Shown: positions 24,637-33,731, numbered from the stretch's first letter. The stretch: DNA of 64,000 nt from Flavobacteriales bacterium (GCA_020635565.1 JACJZN010000010.1:30659-94658); one strand, 5' to 3'. The notes: generated from the sequence alone by a model not told the origin. Numbers and translations are program-made.

Positions 24637-26979
24637 ATGAAAGAGCCATGCGCACATTGCGGAGAAGAGTGTACTAAAGGGGTAATCGCAATTGAGGATA
24701 AATCCTTTTGCTGTGATGGTTGCAAAACCGTATATCAAATCCTACAAGACAATGACCTATGTCAATACTATGGAGAAGGCGAAACACCAGGAAACACGGT
24801 ACGAAACGAGGCATACTATGACAAGTTTGATGTATTGAACGATCATGATACCGCAAGACTTTTCACTCAATTCAGTGATGGGAAAATTCAAAAATTCACT
24901 TTCAAGATTCCTTCAATTCACTGTAGCTCTTGTATTTGGTTGCTAGAACATCTAAACAAGATCAACCCAAAAATTATTTCCTCAGAAGTCAACTTTCAAA
25001 AGAAAGAGGTTCTCATTTCCTGCGATAAGCACATTACACTTAAGGACGTTGCGATACTTCTCAGCTCAATTGGTTATGAACCAAGTCTGAATGTCTCTGA
25101 AAATTTTCAAAAGAAGAGTAACTTCAAACTCATTCTAAAAATTGGTGTTGCCGGCTTTTGTTTTGGCAATATTATGCTTTTTGCATTCCCTGAGTATCTA
25201 GGGCTTGATGATCAAGAATTCTCAAAATTCTTTGCCTGGTTATCATTTGTACTGAGCATACCTACTCTATTTTATGCTGGCTCTGATTATATCAAGAATG
25301 CCATCGACAGCATTCAGCAGAAGTATGTGAACATGGACATTCCGATCGCATTGGGGATGATCACCATATTTGGTAGAAGCACCTACGAATTGATCACAGA
25401 TATTGGCCCAGGGTATTTCGATTCGTTATCAGGGCTTGTATTTTTTCTTTTAGTTGGCAAATGGTTCCAGCAAAAGACCTATGACACTTTATCTTTTGAA
25501 AGAACTTATAAATCTTACTTTCCGCTTTCAGTCAACGTAGAACAAAATGGCATAAAAGTGCAGGTCAAACTAGAATCGTTAAATGTTGGCGATGTTGTAT
25601 ACATTCGAAACGAAGAGATAATTCCTGCCGATGGAATTTTACTTTCTGACAATGCTGCAATTGATTATGGCTTTGTTACAGGTGAATCTGACCCAATAGA
25701 AGGTACCCGTCAGGGCATAATATATGCTGGAGGCAAGAACAGGGGGACTGAGATCAAAGTTCAGTTGACAAAAAAACCAGATAGCAGTTACCTGACGCAG
25801 TTATGGAACAAAGACGATAATCCTTCCAAAGACTCTGTTAATACACTGGCAGATGCAGTAAGTAAATACTTCACATTCGCAGTTCTCTTCATTACCTTAG
25901 GGACATTACTATTTTGGCTGATCGCAGATCCAGACAAAATCTGGACATCGGTAACTGCAGTTCTAATTGTGGCCTGTCCTTGTGCGCTGGCTTTAACCAT
26001 ACCCTTTACACTTGGAAACTCAATTCGATATCTTGGTCGTAAAGCCATATATCTGAAAAACACGTTCGTAATCGAAAAATTAGCAAAAGTCAACTCCATT
26101 GCGTTCGATAAAACAGGTACCATTACCAAACTTAATTCAAAAAACATACACTATCATTCACTTGACAATACCTCTCTTGATCAATACAATTCTATCATTC
26201 GGTCAATCGCTCAGAATAGTACACATCCAATAAGTATGTCGATCTCAAAATTCCTGAATAATTCTGAACTAATAAACATATCAGACTTCAAGGAAATTGC
26301 AGGTTCAGGAGTAGAAGGCACTTATGAAGGTAAACGATACCGACTAGGCAAAATGAATCATAGTGAAGACGGTAATGTTGGATTCTTTATTGATGGCTCA
26401 TTAGTTGGTTACTTCATTATAGAGCCATCCTTCAGAGAGGGTGTAGCAGAACTTAACCGAAGAATTGATCATCTGGGTCTAAAACAACACCTCATTTCAG
26501 GTGATTCTGAAAGAGAAGATCAGGCCGTTTCTGAAATGCTGAAATTCAGCAATAAAAAGTATAGAGTAACTCCTCCTGAAAAGAAAGACCTTATTCAATC
26601 CATTCAAAAAAACCATGAAATAGTTGCCATGGTAGGAGATGGATTGAACGATGCGGGAGCTCTGTCTCAATCAAATGTTGGTATTGCCGTATCTGATGAT
26701 GTCAATTATTTCGTTCCAGCTTGTGATGTGATCATCGATGGAAAATCAGTTAAATATCTCGACAAGTTGATCAGATTTTCAAGAATAAACATGAGTATTA
26801 TCAGGGGAGGATTCCTTCTTTCCTTTTTATATAACATTGTCGGCTTGTCATTTGCAGTAAGCGGCACGTTAAGCCCCATAATAGCAGCTATTCTTATGCC
26901 CTTGAGTTCAATAACTGTTGTAGCATTTACATCCGTTTCTTCACGGTTGGCTTACCACCGTTTATTTGATAAAAACTGA
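24637..26979 (+). CDS. ccoI: Copper-exporting P1B-type ATPase for cbb3 oxidase assembly (CcoI/FixI)
   Basis: Pumps Cu+ to the periplasm for the CcoN CuB site. 780 residues. The N-terminal Cys-rich metal domain has 'CAHCGEECTKG' and 'FCCDGCKTVYQIL'. An HMA domain has 'SIHCSSCIWLLEHL' (CxxC). Membrane helices follow, with 'TGESDP' in the actuator, the transport motif 'ACPCALALT' (CPC), 'FDKTGTITK' (phospho-Asp) and 'VGDGLNDAGAL'. The double N-terminal Cys region is usual for Bacteroidota CcoI. It is followed directly by ccoS. Its stop codon lies inside the first Crp/Fnr-like site of the cco promoter. Confidence 0.95.
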   Translation: MKEPCAHCGEECTKGVIAIEDKSFCCDGCKTVYQILQDNDLCQYYGEGETPGNTVRNEAYYDKFDVLNDHDTARLFTQFSDGKIQKFTFKIPSIHCSSCIWLLEHLNKINPKIISSEVNFQKKEVLISCDKHITLKDVAILLSSIGYEPSLNVSENFQKKSNFKLILKIGVAGFCFGNIMLFAFPEYLGLDDQEFSKFFAWLSFVLSIPTLFYAGSDYIKNAIDSIQQKYVNMDIPIALGMITIFGRSTYELITDIGPGYFDSLSGLVFFLLVGKWFQQKTYDTLSFERTYKSYFPLSVNVEQNGIKVQVKLESLNVGDVVYIRNEEIIPADGILLSDNAAIDYGFVTGESDPIEGTRQGIIYAGGKNRGTEIKVQLTKKPDSSYLTQLWNKDDNPSKDSVNTLADAVSKYFTFAVLFITLGTLLFWLIADPDKIWTSVTAVLIVACPCALALTIPFTLGNSIRYLGRKAIYLKNTFVIEKLAKVNSIAFDKTGTITKLNSKNIHYHSLDNTSLDQYNSIIRSIAQNSTHPISMSISKFLNNSELINISDFKEIAGSGVEGTYEGKRYRLGKMNHSEDGNVGFFIDGSLVGYFIIEPSFREGVAELNRRIDHLGLKQHLISGDSEREDQAVSEMLKFSNKKYRVTPPEKKDLIQSIQKNHEIVAMVGDGLNDAGALSQSNVGIAVSDDVNYFVPACDVIIDGKSVKYLDKLIRFSRINMSIIRGGFLLSFLYNIVGLSFAVSGTLSPIIAAILMPLSSITVVAFTSVSSRLAYHRLFDKN

Positions 26980-27041
26980 TTAATATCATGTAGCTCTTTG
27001 ATATTGCTCATATGTCACAAAAGTGTCATTTAGTCTCTTTG
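26977..27041 (+). promoter_or_regulatory. cbb3 operon promoter with tandem Crp/Fnr-type operators
   Basis: TGATTAATATCA (26977-26988) fits the FNR core TGAT-N4-ATCA and overlaps the ccoI stop. TGATATTGCTCA (26999-27010) lies exactly 22 bp on. A weak -7 box TCTCTTTG (27034-27041) predicts transcription from about 27044, placing the centres at about -62 and -40. A second, different dyad TGTCACaaaaGTGTCA (27013-27028) sits between the sites and the -7 box. Confidence 0.6.
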
Positions 27042-27069
27042 CAGTATACAATTTTTAAAAAGAGACATC

Positions 27070-27252
27070 ATGTCAATTATTTTCATGCTAACCGGAGTAA
27101 GTCTATTGCTAGCCATTGGATTCCTAGGAGCTTTCTTATGGGCAATTAGAAATGGTCAATATGAAGATGATTACACCCCATCTGTGAGAATGCTTTTTGA
27201 AGATTCGAAAAAAGAAAAAAAATCAAACGAAAATAAAAATCAAAAACAATGA
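27070..27252 (+). CDS. ccoS: cbb3 oxidase maturation protein CcoS
   Basis: 60 residues: one membrane helix (MLTGVSLLLAIGFLGAFLWAI), then the family motif 'RNGQYEDDYTPSVRMLFED' and a Lys-rich tail. CcoS is needed for haem and copper insertion into CcoN; the assignment rests on size, topology and place between ccoI and ccoN. The stop overlaps the start of ccoNO by 4 bases (ATGA), so the two are translationally coupled. First gene after the cco promoter. Confidence 0.93.
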   Translation: MSIIFMLTGVSLLLAIGFLGAFLWAIRNGQYEDDYTPSVRMLFEDSKKEKKSNENKNQKQ

Positions 27253-29462
27253 GTGTAGAGAAGTTTTATTATGACAACTCGATCGTAAAAAAGTTCGCGA
27301 TTGTTACCGTAATGTGGGGGGTAATCGGGATGCTGGTTGGGTTGTTAGCAGCGAGTCAGCTGGTATGGCCAAGTCTGAACCTAACTTCGTGGTTGGGATT
27401 CGGTAGAATTCGTCCGCTTCATACGAATGCGGTCATTTTTGCATTTGTGGGGAATGGAATCTTTGCAGGGGTTTATTACTCTTTGCAACGATTGCTCAAA
27501 ACCAGGATGTATAGCGATGTTCTGAGCAACATCAATTTTTGGGGATGGCAGTTGATCATTCTTAGTGCTGTAGTAACATTACCACTCGGAATTACCCAAG
27601 GTAAAGAGTATGCTGAACTTGAGTGGTGGATCGATATCATGATTGCTGGCATCTGGGTTGTTTTTGGTTGGAACATGTTTGCAACCATTTTAAAACGAAG
27701 AGTTAGACACCTTTATGTAGCAATATGGTTTTACATCGCTACATTCGTAACAGTTGCAGTTCTTCACATTGTTAACTCTCTTGCTATTCCAGTAGGATTT
27801 ACCAATTCCTATTCACTTTTTGCCGGTGTACAAGATGCATTAGTTCAGTGGTGGTATGGACACAATGCGGTGGCATTCTTCCTTACAACTCCATATTTGG
27901 GATTGATGTATTATTTCGTTCCGAAGGCGGCTGATCGTCCTGTTTATTCGTACAGACTTTCTATTATCCACTTCTGGGCATTGATCTTCATTTATATTTG
28001 GGCCGGACCTCACCACTTACTATATTCAGCTCTTCCAGACTGGGCTCAGTCTTTGGGGGTTGTTTTCTCTGTAATGTTAATTGCTCCATCCTGGGGTGGT
28101 ATGCTAAATGGTCTCTTAACCTTAAGAGGAGCATGGGACAGAGTTAGAGATAACGTGGTACTAAAGTTCATGGTGGTGGCTATTACAGCCTATGGTATGA
28201 GCACCTTCGAAGGACCGATGTTATCATTAAAATTCTTTAACACTATCTCTCACTTTACGGATTGGACTATTGCTCACGTTCACGTAGGGGGATTAGGATG
28301 GAATGGTATGTTAACCTTCGGTATGATGTATTATTTGATCCCTAAGATGTGGAATACAAAAATCCACTCGATCAAATTGGCGAATTACCATTTCTGGATT
28401 GCTACTGCAGGAATCTTACTTTATGTAGTTCCTCTTTACTGGGCAGGTTTCGTTCAAGGGTTCATGTGGCAAGATTTTAACGAGGCTGGATCATTGGAAC
28501 ATAAAGTATTCCTTGACACAGTTACTAAACTTAGACCATTCTATATGATGCGTGCTTTTGGAGGGGGATTATACATCATTGGTGCATTAGTTATGGTTTA
28601 TAACTTGATCAAAACTGCGAAAGCTGGCTCTTTCCTTGCAAACGAAGAAGCGGAAGCTCCTGCGCTTGTAAAAAATGCGAAGGTTCATGATGACGGATAC
28701 TGGCACAGAACTATTGAAAGAAAACCAGTCAGAATGTTGGTTCTGAGTTTGATTGTAATTCTGATAGGAGGTTTAGTAGAGATTGTTCCTACACTTATCA
28801 TTAAATCCAATATCCCAACTATTTCAAGTGTTAAACCATATACACCTCTGGAGTTAGAAGGTCGTGACGTCTACATTTCTGAAGGATGTTATAACTGTCA
28901 CTCTCAATTAGTAAGACCTTTGAGATTTGAAACAGAACGATATGGTGAATATTCAAAAGCAGGTGAGTTTGTATATGATCACCCATTCCAGTGGGGATCT
29001 AAAAGAACGGGACCAGATTTAGCTCGTGAAGGGGAAGGAAACCCGAAACAGCACCGAGATGATTATTGGCACTATGAGCACTTGATGAATCCTCAACAAT
29101 CGAATCCTGGTTCTATTATGCCTCCATATGCGCATCTTAGAGATTCTGAAGTAGATGTTGAAGGTACTAAAGCTAAAATGGAAGCTATGGTCTCTTTGGG
29201 CGTACCATATACTGCAGAAGATCTTGCCAACTACAAGACCTCTATGGATGAGCAAGCAACGAAACATGCCGATTACATTAAACAAAACTTAATGAACAAA
29301 GGATTTGAGTTACCTGATGCTAAGTACCAAACTCTTAAGAAATCGAAAATGATCGCGTTGATTGCATATCTCCAAAGATTAGGATCTGACATTCATAAAC
29401 TGGAAGTTCCAGAAGAGGAAACAGAGGCTCAACCTAACGATAATTCATTAACCTTAAAATAA
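27249..29462 (+). CDS. ccoN: cbb3-type cytochrome c oxidase, fused subunits I and II (CcoNO)
   Basis: 737 residues. CcoN part (about 1-480): haem-copper oxidase core with 12 membrane helices and the His ligand regions 'IRPLHTNAVIFAF', 'WYGHNAVAFFLT', 'WAGPHHLLYSA' and 'IAHVHVGGLGWNGML'. CcoO part (about 500-737): one membrane helix, then a monohaem c domain 'EGCYNCHSQLVRPLRFE' and 'RTGPDLAREG'. CcoN and CcoO are separate in Proteobacteria but fused in many Bacteroidota. This is the catalytic subunit of a high-affinity oxygen-reducing proton pump. Followed 8 bases later by ccoQ. Confidence 0.97.
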   Translation: MSVEKFYYDNSIVKKFAIVTVMWGVIGMLVGLLAASQLVWPSLNLTSWLGFGRIRPLHTNAVIFAFVGNGIFAGVYYSLQRLLKTRMYSDVLSNINFWGWQLIILSAVVTLPLGITQGKEYAELEWWIDIMIAGIWVVFGWNMFATILKRRVRHLYVAIWFYIATFVTVAVLHIVNSLAIPVGFTNSYSLFAGVQDALVQWWYGHNAVAFFLTTPYLGLMYYFVPKAADRPVYSYRLSIIHFWALIFIYIWAGPHHLLYSALPDWAQSLGVVFSVMLIAPSWGGMLNGLLTLRGAWDRVRDNVVLKFMVVAITAYGMSTFEGPMLSLKFFNTISHFTDWTIAHVHVGGLGWNGMLTFGMMYYLIPKMWNTKIHSIKLANYHFWIATAGILLYVVPLYWAGFVQGFMWQDFNEAGSLEHKVFLDTVTKLRPFYMMRAFGGGLYIIGALVMVYNLIKTAKAGSFLANEEAEAPALVKNAKVHDDGYWHRTIERKPVRMLVLSLIVILIGGLVEIVPTLIIKSNIPTISSVKPYTPLELEGRDVYISEGCYNCHSQLVRPLRFETERYGEYSKAGEFVYDHPFQWGSKRTGPDLAREGEGNPKQHRDDYWHYEHLMNPQQSNPGSIMPPYAHLRDSEVDVEGTKAKMEAMVSLGVPYTAEDLANYKTSMDEQATKHADYIKQNLMNKGFELPDAKYQTLKKSKMIALIAYLQRLGSDIHKLEVPEEETEAQPNDNSLTLK

Positions 29463-29469
29463 TATTCCG

Positions 29470-29670
29470 ATGCTTAAGTATATTAAAAATCACCTATCTA
29501 CGATAGACGGAATCGAGATCTATCCATTGATTTCATTTGGAATATTCTTCCTGTTCTTTATTCTGCTTTTTGTATATGTGTACTGGGGTGGCAAAAACAG
29601 ATTTAAGGAAGTGAGTATGTTACCTCTTTCAGATCCTAACGATCCAAGAGAACCAAAAGAAGAACAATAG
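29470..29670 (+). CDS. ccoQ: cbb3 oxidase small subunit CcoQ/FixQ-like
   Basis: 66 residues with one membrane helix (YPLISFGIFFLFFILLFVYVYWG) and a short polar C-terminus ending DPNDPREPKEEQ. Size, topology and position between ccoNO and ccoP identify it as the CcoQ/FixQ-like stabilising subunit. The N-terminus (MLKYIKNHLSTIDGIEIY) is longer than in proteobacterial FixQ but common in Bacteroidota. Confidence 0.88.
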   Translation: MLKYIKNHLSTIDGIEIYPLISFGIFFLFFILLFVYVYWGGKNRFKEVSMLPLSDPNDPREPKEEQ

Positions 29671-29694
29671 CCAACTAATTAAAACGAGAAAATC

Positions 29695-30690
29695 ATGAAA
29701 TATCAAATAACATTCTGGATGCTTGTTGTGGCGGCTGTAATTTTACTTGCAGGTATCGCTATAATGGCCGGCTCCATTCAAACCTTGTTGAAAAGCAAGT
29801 CTTTTCAAGACAAAAAGAAAAAAAATGGAGGAGATGCATTGAAAACCGTTGCAGTCCTTCTTATGGGACTATTATTCTCAGGATCTGCATTTGCTGGGGG
29901 AACACCTGAGCAGGAGAATCCAATCTTTGAACCAGAAATGAGTGACATCATTGGAATGGTAATCGTTGACGTATTGCTATTGTTCATCTTTATTTACTTT
30001 CAAAAGGTATTCAACAATTTAGCTCAAGAGTTACTTCCTGCTAAAGCACTTAAAGAAAGAAGTCCTTGGTTTAAATTAAACAAGGTTCTAACAGACGCAG
30101 TGGACCTAGAAGACGAAGAGACTGTAATGATGGATCACGAATACGATGGTATCCGAGAATTAGACAACAACCTACCACCTTGGTGGAAATGGGGATTCTA
30201 CTTCACAATTGGATTTGCGGTTGTGTATCTGTTGAACTATCACGTGTTCCAATATGGAGATCTTCAATATGAAGCATATCAAAAGGACATGAAAATTGCA
30301 GAAGAACAAAAGCAAGCGTACTTGGCGACCTTATCTCTATCTGTTGACGAAACAAATGTTACTCAGTTAACTGATCCTGCTGAGGTTAGCAAAGGGAAAT
30401 CGATTTTCAAAGCTAACTGTGCCATCTGTCATGGTGATAACGCACAAGGTAATACGGGACCTAACTTAACGGATGAACATTGGATCTATGGAAACGATAT
30501 CGTTAATGTCTTCAAAACAGTTAAATACGGAACATCAAACGGTATGAAAGCTTGGGGGGATGATGACCTCTTACCAAATGAAATTCAACAGGTTGCATCT
30601 TATGTAATGTCTTTGCATGGAACATTTGCTCCAGGAGGATTACCTCCATTAGGCGAAAAACGTGAGAGCGTAACACCGGTTACAGAATAA
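29695..30690 (+). CDS. ccoP: cbb3 oxidase c-type cytochrome subunit III, extended N-terminus
   Basis: 331 residues. An N-terminal helix (8-30) and a second hydrophobic segment (about 49-66, 'TVAVLLMGLLFSGSAFAGG') precede a helix at about 85-105. The usual CcoP N-domain motif 'YDGIRELDNNLPPWWKWGFYFTIGFAVVY' follows. Only one haem-binding site is seen ('KANCAICHGDNAQG', with 'NGMKAWGDDDLLPNEIQQVASYV' as Met ligand region), whereas proteobacterial CcoP has two. The one-haem, multi-helix form is typical for Bacteroidota. It feeds electrons to CcoO. Confidence 0.93.
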   Translation: MKYQITFWMLVVAAVILLAGIAIMAGSIQTLLKSKSFQDKKKKNGGDALKTVAVLLMGLLFSGSAFAGGTPEQENPIFEPEMSDIIGMVIVDVLLLFIFIYFQKVFNNLAQELLPAKALKERSPWFKLNKVLTDAVDLEDEETVMMDHEYDGIRELDNNLPPWWKWGFYFTIGFAVVYLLNYHVFQYGDLQYEAYQKDMKIAEEQKQAYLATLSLSVDETNVTQLTDPAEVSKGKSIFKANCAICHGDNAQGNTGPNLTDEHWIYGNDIVNVFKTVKYGTSNGMKAWGDDDLLPNEIQQVASYVMSLHGTFAPGGLPPLGEKRESVTPVTE

Positions 30691-30714
30691 CCAAATACAG
30701 ACAATTATCTTCAT

Positions 30715-30748
30715 AAGGGTATTTCAATAGTTAATTTGAAATACCCTT
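30715..30748 (+). terminator. Hairpin between ccoP and ccoG
   Basis: Perfect 13-bp stem AAGGGTATTTCAA / TTGAAATACCCTT with an 8-base loop and a weak T-rich end (tttaattt). It could partly terminate transcription or protect the 3' end of the structural ccoNOQP mRNA, lowering expression of the assembly genes downstream. Confidence 0.6.
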
Positions 30749-30762
30749 TAATTTAACAAGTC

Positions 30763-32151
30763 ATGGAAAACGAAGAATTTAGAGACAAGATCTCAACGGT
30801 AGACAAGAAAGGAAAAAGGGTCTGGATTTTCCCTAAAAAGCCAGTAGGAAAACTATATAACTACAGAAAAATCCTTAGTTATTTTCTTTTAGCGCTGCTT
30901 TTCGGAATGCCGTATATTAAGATAGGAGGGGAGCCGTTGCTGATGCTCAATGTGATAGAACGTAAATTCATCATTTTCGGACAGATCTTTTGGCCACAAG
31001 ATCTTTTCATCTTCGCTCTGGCCATGATCACGGGGATAGTTTTTGTCACTTTATTTACAATTGCTTTCGGACGGCTGTTCTGTGGTTGGGTATGTCCTCA
31101 GACAATATTCATGGAGATGGTTTTCAGACGAATTGAATATTGGATCGAAGGAGATTGGACTCATCAAAAGAAGTTGGATGCAATGCCTTGGAATGGAGAA
31201 AAAATCCGTAAAAAGACAATAAAACACATTCTCTTCTGGTTGATTTCGTTTGCTATTGCCAATACTTTCCTATCCTATATCATAGGTTATGAAGAACTTT
31301 GGAAAATTATTTTAGCAGGACCTGGTGCCAATGTAGGAGGATTTATGGCAATAAGCATTTTCACTACAGTGTTCTATGCGGTGTTTGCTTTCATGCGTGA
31401 ACAAGTATGTACTACAGTATGTCCTTATGGCAGACTACAAGGAGTTCTTCTAGATACCAAGTCTCTAGTAGTAGCCTATGACTATGAACGAGGAGAGGGT
31501 CGAGCAAAATATAAAAAAGGAGAAGATCGAGCTGCCAACGGCAAAGGTGATTGTATTGACTGTAAACAATGTATCCATGTTTGTCCAACGGGAATCGACA
31601 TCAGAAATGGAACTCAATTAGAATGTGTCAATTGTACAGCTTGTATTGATGCATGTGACCACATGATGGATAGCGTTGGGCTCCCAAAAGGCTTAATCAA
31701 ATTCAACTCTGAAGATGGGATTAAGAATAAAGCTCCATGGGTGTTCACTACCCGACTTAAAGTATATACTATTTTGTTGGTTCTTCTTCTAGGTGTATTA
31801 TCTACATTGATTCTTACCAGAACTGATGTTCAGACCACCATTATGAGAACTAGAGGAACGACCTTTACCAAATATGATGACACACATTACTCGAATCTTT
31901 TTGATATCAATATTACCAATAAGACTAATGACAACATGTCTATCACATTAAAAGTGCTGGAAGGAGATGGAGAGATCAAGATCATTGGTGATTCTTTGAT
32001 CCTAAAGAAGCAGGATGAACTTTCTTCCAAATTCTTGTTGATCATTGACAAAGAGAATATAGACGCCAGCATTGACTTTGTAATTGGAGTATATAATGGT
32101 GATGAATTGATCGAGAAAAAAGCAACTACCTTTATGGGTCCAAATATTTAA
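30763..32151 (+). CDS. ccoG: cbb3 oxidase accessory protein CcoG (ferredoxin-type, RdxA/FixG)
   Basis: 462 residues. Membrane helices alternate with 'FCGWVCPQTIFMEM' and 'VCTTVCPYGRLQG'. Two 4Fe-4S motifs follow: 'CIDCKQCIHVCPTGIDIRNG' and 'CVNCTACIDACDHMMD'. A last helix precedes a C-terminal Ig-like periplasmic domain (FixG_C). CcoG reduces Cu2+ to Cu+ during cbb3 assembly in characterised species. It sits in the same operon as ccoH and the TauE/SafE-like gene, after a hairpin that may tune its dose. Confidence 0.95.
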   Translation: MENEEFRDKISTVDKKGKRVWIFPKKPVGKLYNYRKILSYFLLALLFGMPYIKIGGEPLLMLNVIERKFIIFGQIFWPQDLFIFALAMITGIVFVTLFTIAFGRLFCGWVCPQTIFMEMVFRRIEYWIEGDWTHQKKLDAMPWNGEKIRKKTIKHILFWLISFAIANTFLSYIIGYEELWKIILAGPGANVGGFMAISIFTTVFYAVFAFMREQVCTTVCPYGRLQGVLLDTKSLVVAYDYERGEGRAKYKKGEDRAANGKGDCIDCKQCIHVCPTGIDIRNGTQLECVNCTACIDACDHMMDSVGLPKGLIKFNSEDGIKNKAPWVFTTRLKVYTILLVLLLGVLSTLILTRTDVQTTIMRTRGTTFTKYDDTHYSNLFDINITNKTNDNMSITLKVLEGDGEIKIIGDSLILKKQDELSSKFLLIIDKENIDASIDFVIGVYNGDELIEKKATTFMGPNI

Positions 32152-32155
32152 GATT

Positions 32156-32596
32156 ATGAAATTCAACTGGGGAGTAGGCATAACCATTTTTATTGTAGCC
32201 TTCATAACATTTATTCTTTCGTTCGTTTTTCGAGCATCTCAGATCAATACTGATTTAACCTCTGAAGATTATTACGAACAAGAAATAAACTATCAACCTA
32301 CAATCGATGCAAAGAATAATGCTGTCAATCTCAAGACAAAATTTGAATTCGGCCAGCATGATAATTTCTACTTGGTTCGATTTCCTGCAGAGCATTATAT
32401 AATCGAAAAAGGTAATCTACATTTCTATCGTCCTGAAAATGCTGATCTCGATAAAAACTTTGATATCACGCTCAGTAACAGTGGTGAAATGGCCATTCCA
32501 TTGACCAGTTTAACTAAAGGGGGATATCGTTTGGGAGTTCACTGGACAAAAGATGGTAAAGATTACTTCTTTGAGAAAGAAATTACGATTGAATGA
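32156..32596 (+). CDS. ccoH: FixH/CcoH family protein
   Basis: 146 residues: one N-terminal membrane helix (WGVGITIFIVAFITFILSFVF) and a periplasmic beta domain starting 'DLTSEDYYEQEINYQPTIDAK', the FixH signature. Assists assembly or stability of the cbb3 complex. It begins 4 bases after the ccoG stop, and its stop overlaps the start of the next gene. Confidence 0.92.
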   Translation: MKFNWGVGITIFIVAFITFILSFVFRASQINTDLTSEDYYEQEINYQPTIDAKNNAVNLKTKFEFGQHDNFYLVRFPAEHYIIEKGNLHFYRPENADLDKNFDITLSNSGEMAIPLTSLTKGGYRLGVHWTKDGKDYFFEKEITIE

Positions 32597-33390
32597 TTTT
32601 CATTTGGAGCGCCATATCATTAGGATTAGTTAGCAATTTCCATTGTTTAGGAATGTGCGGACCAATAGCGTTGGCAATTCCCGTGAAATCACACTCCATT
32701 AGCTCGAGATTGGCAAGCATTCTAACTTACAATAGCGGACGAATATTTACTTATGCGCTCATCGGAGGCATGTTTGGAATCTTTGGACAAGGTATTTCAA
32801 TGGCTGGTTTTCAACAGCAACTCTCGTTGGTATTGGGTGCTTTAATAATCCTTTCTGCTATCGCCATTCTGATTGATAGAAGAACCAATTTCCTTTCAAA
32901 GATACTTCCAAAGCAAGCCATGATTCTGCAACAGAAGATGGGCAATTACTTAAGAAAACAAGGTTATATGAACAACTTTATTCTCGGTTTTCTTAACGGA
33001 CTTTTACCTTGTGGCTTGGTTTACTTTGCGCTTGTTGGAGCTTTATCCACAGGATCTTTTATCAATGGGATTTTGTTCATGATCTTCTTTGGAATAGGAA
33101 CTCTTCCAGTGATGATTCTAATGCCTTGGATCAAAGACCTTCTGACCGTAAACTTTAGAAGCAAACTTCAAAAATCTGTTCCTATTTTTCTACTTGTATT
33201 TGGAGCGATATTATTTGTAAGAGGTGCGAATCTTGGAATTCCATTCCTAAGTCCCAAAGTAAACAATCATCCAAATACTCATGTAACAACCACTTCGACT
33301 AAGGAATCTAACTCAAAAGAAATTACCCCTCAAATCCAGACTATGGAATGTTGTCAGTCTGGTAGTGATAAAGACAAGTGTGAGAAGTAA
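32593..33390 (+). CDS. TauE/SafE-like membrane protein of the cbb3 gene cluster
   Basis: 265 residues with six or more membrane helices. The conserved 'SNFHCLGMCGPIALAIPV' (HCxGMCGP) and 'LGFLNGLLPCGLVYFALVG' motifs mark the sulfite-exporter TauE/SafE-like family that ends ccoGH operons. Cys and Met in these motifs suit Cu transfer, as proposed for the related CcoA/DsbD-like proteins. The C-terminus 'MECCQSGSDKDKCEK' is an extra Cys-rich tail. Last gene of the cco operon (overlap of 4 bases with ccoH), convergent with 33397. Confidence 0.88.
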   Translation: MIFIWSAISLGLVSNFHCLGMCGPIALAIPVKSHSISSRLASILTYNSGRIFTYALIGGMFGIFGQGISMAGFQQQLSLVLGALIILSAIAILIDRRTNFLSKILPKQAMILQQKMGNYLRKQGYMNNFILGFLNGLLPCGLVYFALVGALSTGSFINGILFMIFFGIGTLPVMILMPWIKDLLTVNFRSKLQKSVPIFLLVFGAILFVRGANLGIPFLSPKVNNHPNTHVTTTSTKESNSKEITPQIQTMECCQSGSDKDKCEK

Positions 33391-33396
33391 AATTTA

Positions 33397-33723
33397 CTAA
33401 GAAACCATCTTTACCTGGTCGAAATAACCTTTAACTTCTTCGGCATATTCCCAATTCATATCAACAATTGGAATTGTATAATATTGAAGGGAAGTACTTC
33501 TATTATTATCTTTAATACATTCGATTAGATCTTTTGTCAAAATAGCTCTAGAAATAGCAGTCAAACAGTATTGTTTGAATTTAAGAAAACTACCATTTTT
33601 GACTGTTTGATACTTAATTTCTTCCATAATGCTGGGGCTCACGACTAGCTTTTCTCGTGTCAAACAAATCAAAACATTCTCAAGATTTCTGATATCTCTA
33701 TCTTTTAATGTGATCTGAATCAT
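33397..33723 (-). CDS. Small protein of unknown function, end of exporter operon
   Basis: 108 residues, no signal peptide or membrane helix, mostly helical ('IQITLKDRDIRNLENVLICL', 'FLKFKQYCLTAISRAILTKDL') with a C-terminal 'EYAEEVKGYFDQVKMVS'. No family is recognised. It lies 8 bases after the TolC-like gene, as the last gene of the operon 38201-33397. It could be a cytoplasmic partner of the exporter or a regulator. Confidence 0.6.
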   Translation of the reverse strand: MIQITLKDRDIRNLENVLICLTREKLVVSPSIMEEIKYQTVKNGSFLKFKQYCLTAISRAILTKDLIECIKDNNRSTSLQYYTIPIVDMNWEYAEEVKGYFDQVKMVS

Positions 33724-33731
33724 AAGCTTAC

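Noticed and set aside
24637..26979. General copper-resistance ATPase (CopA)
   Set aside because: The Cys-rich N-terminus and position directly before ccoS-ccoNO fit CcoI, which supplies the oxidase.
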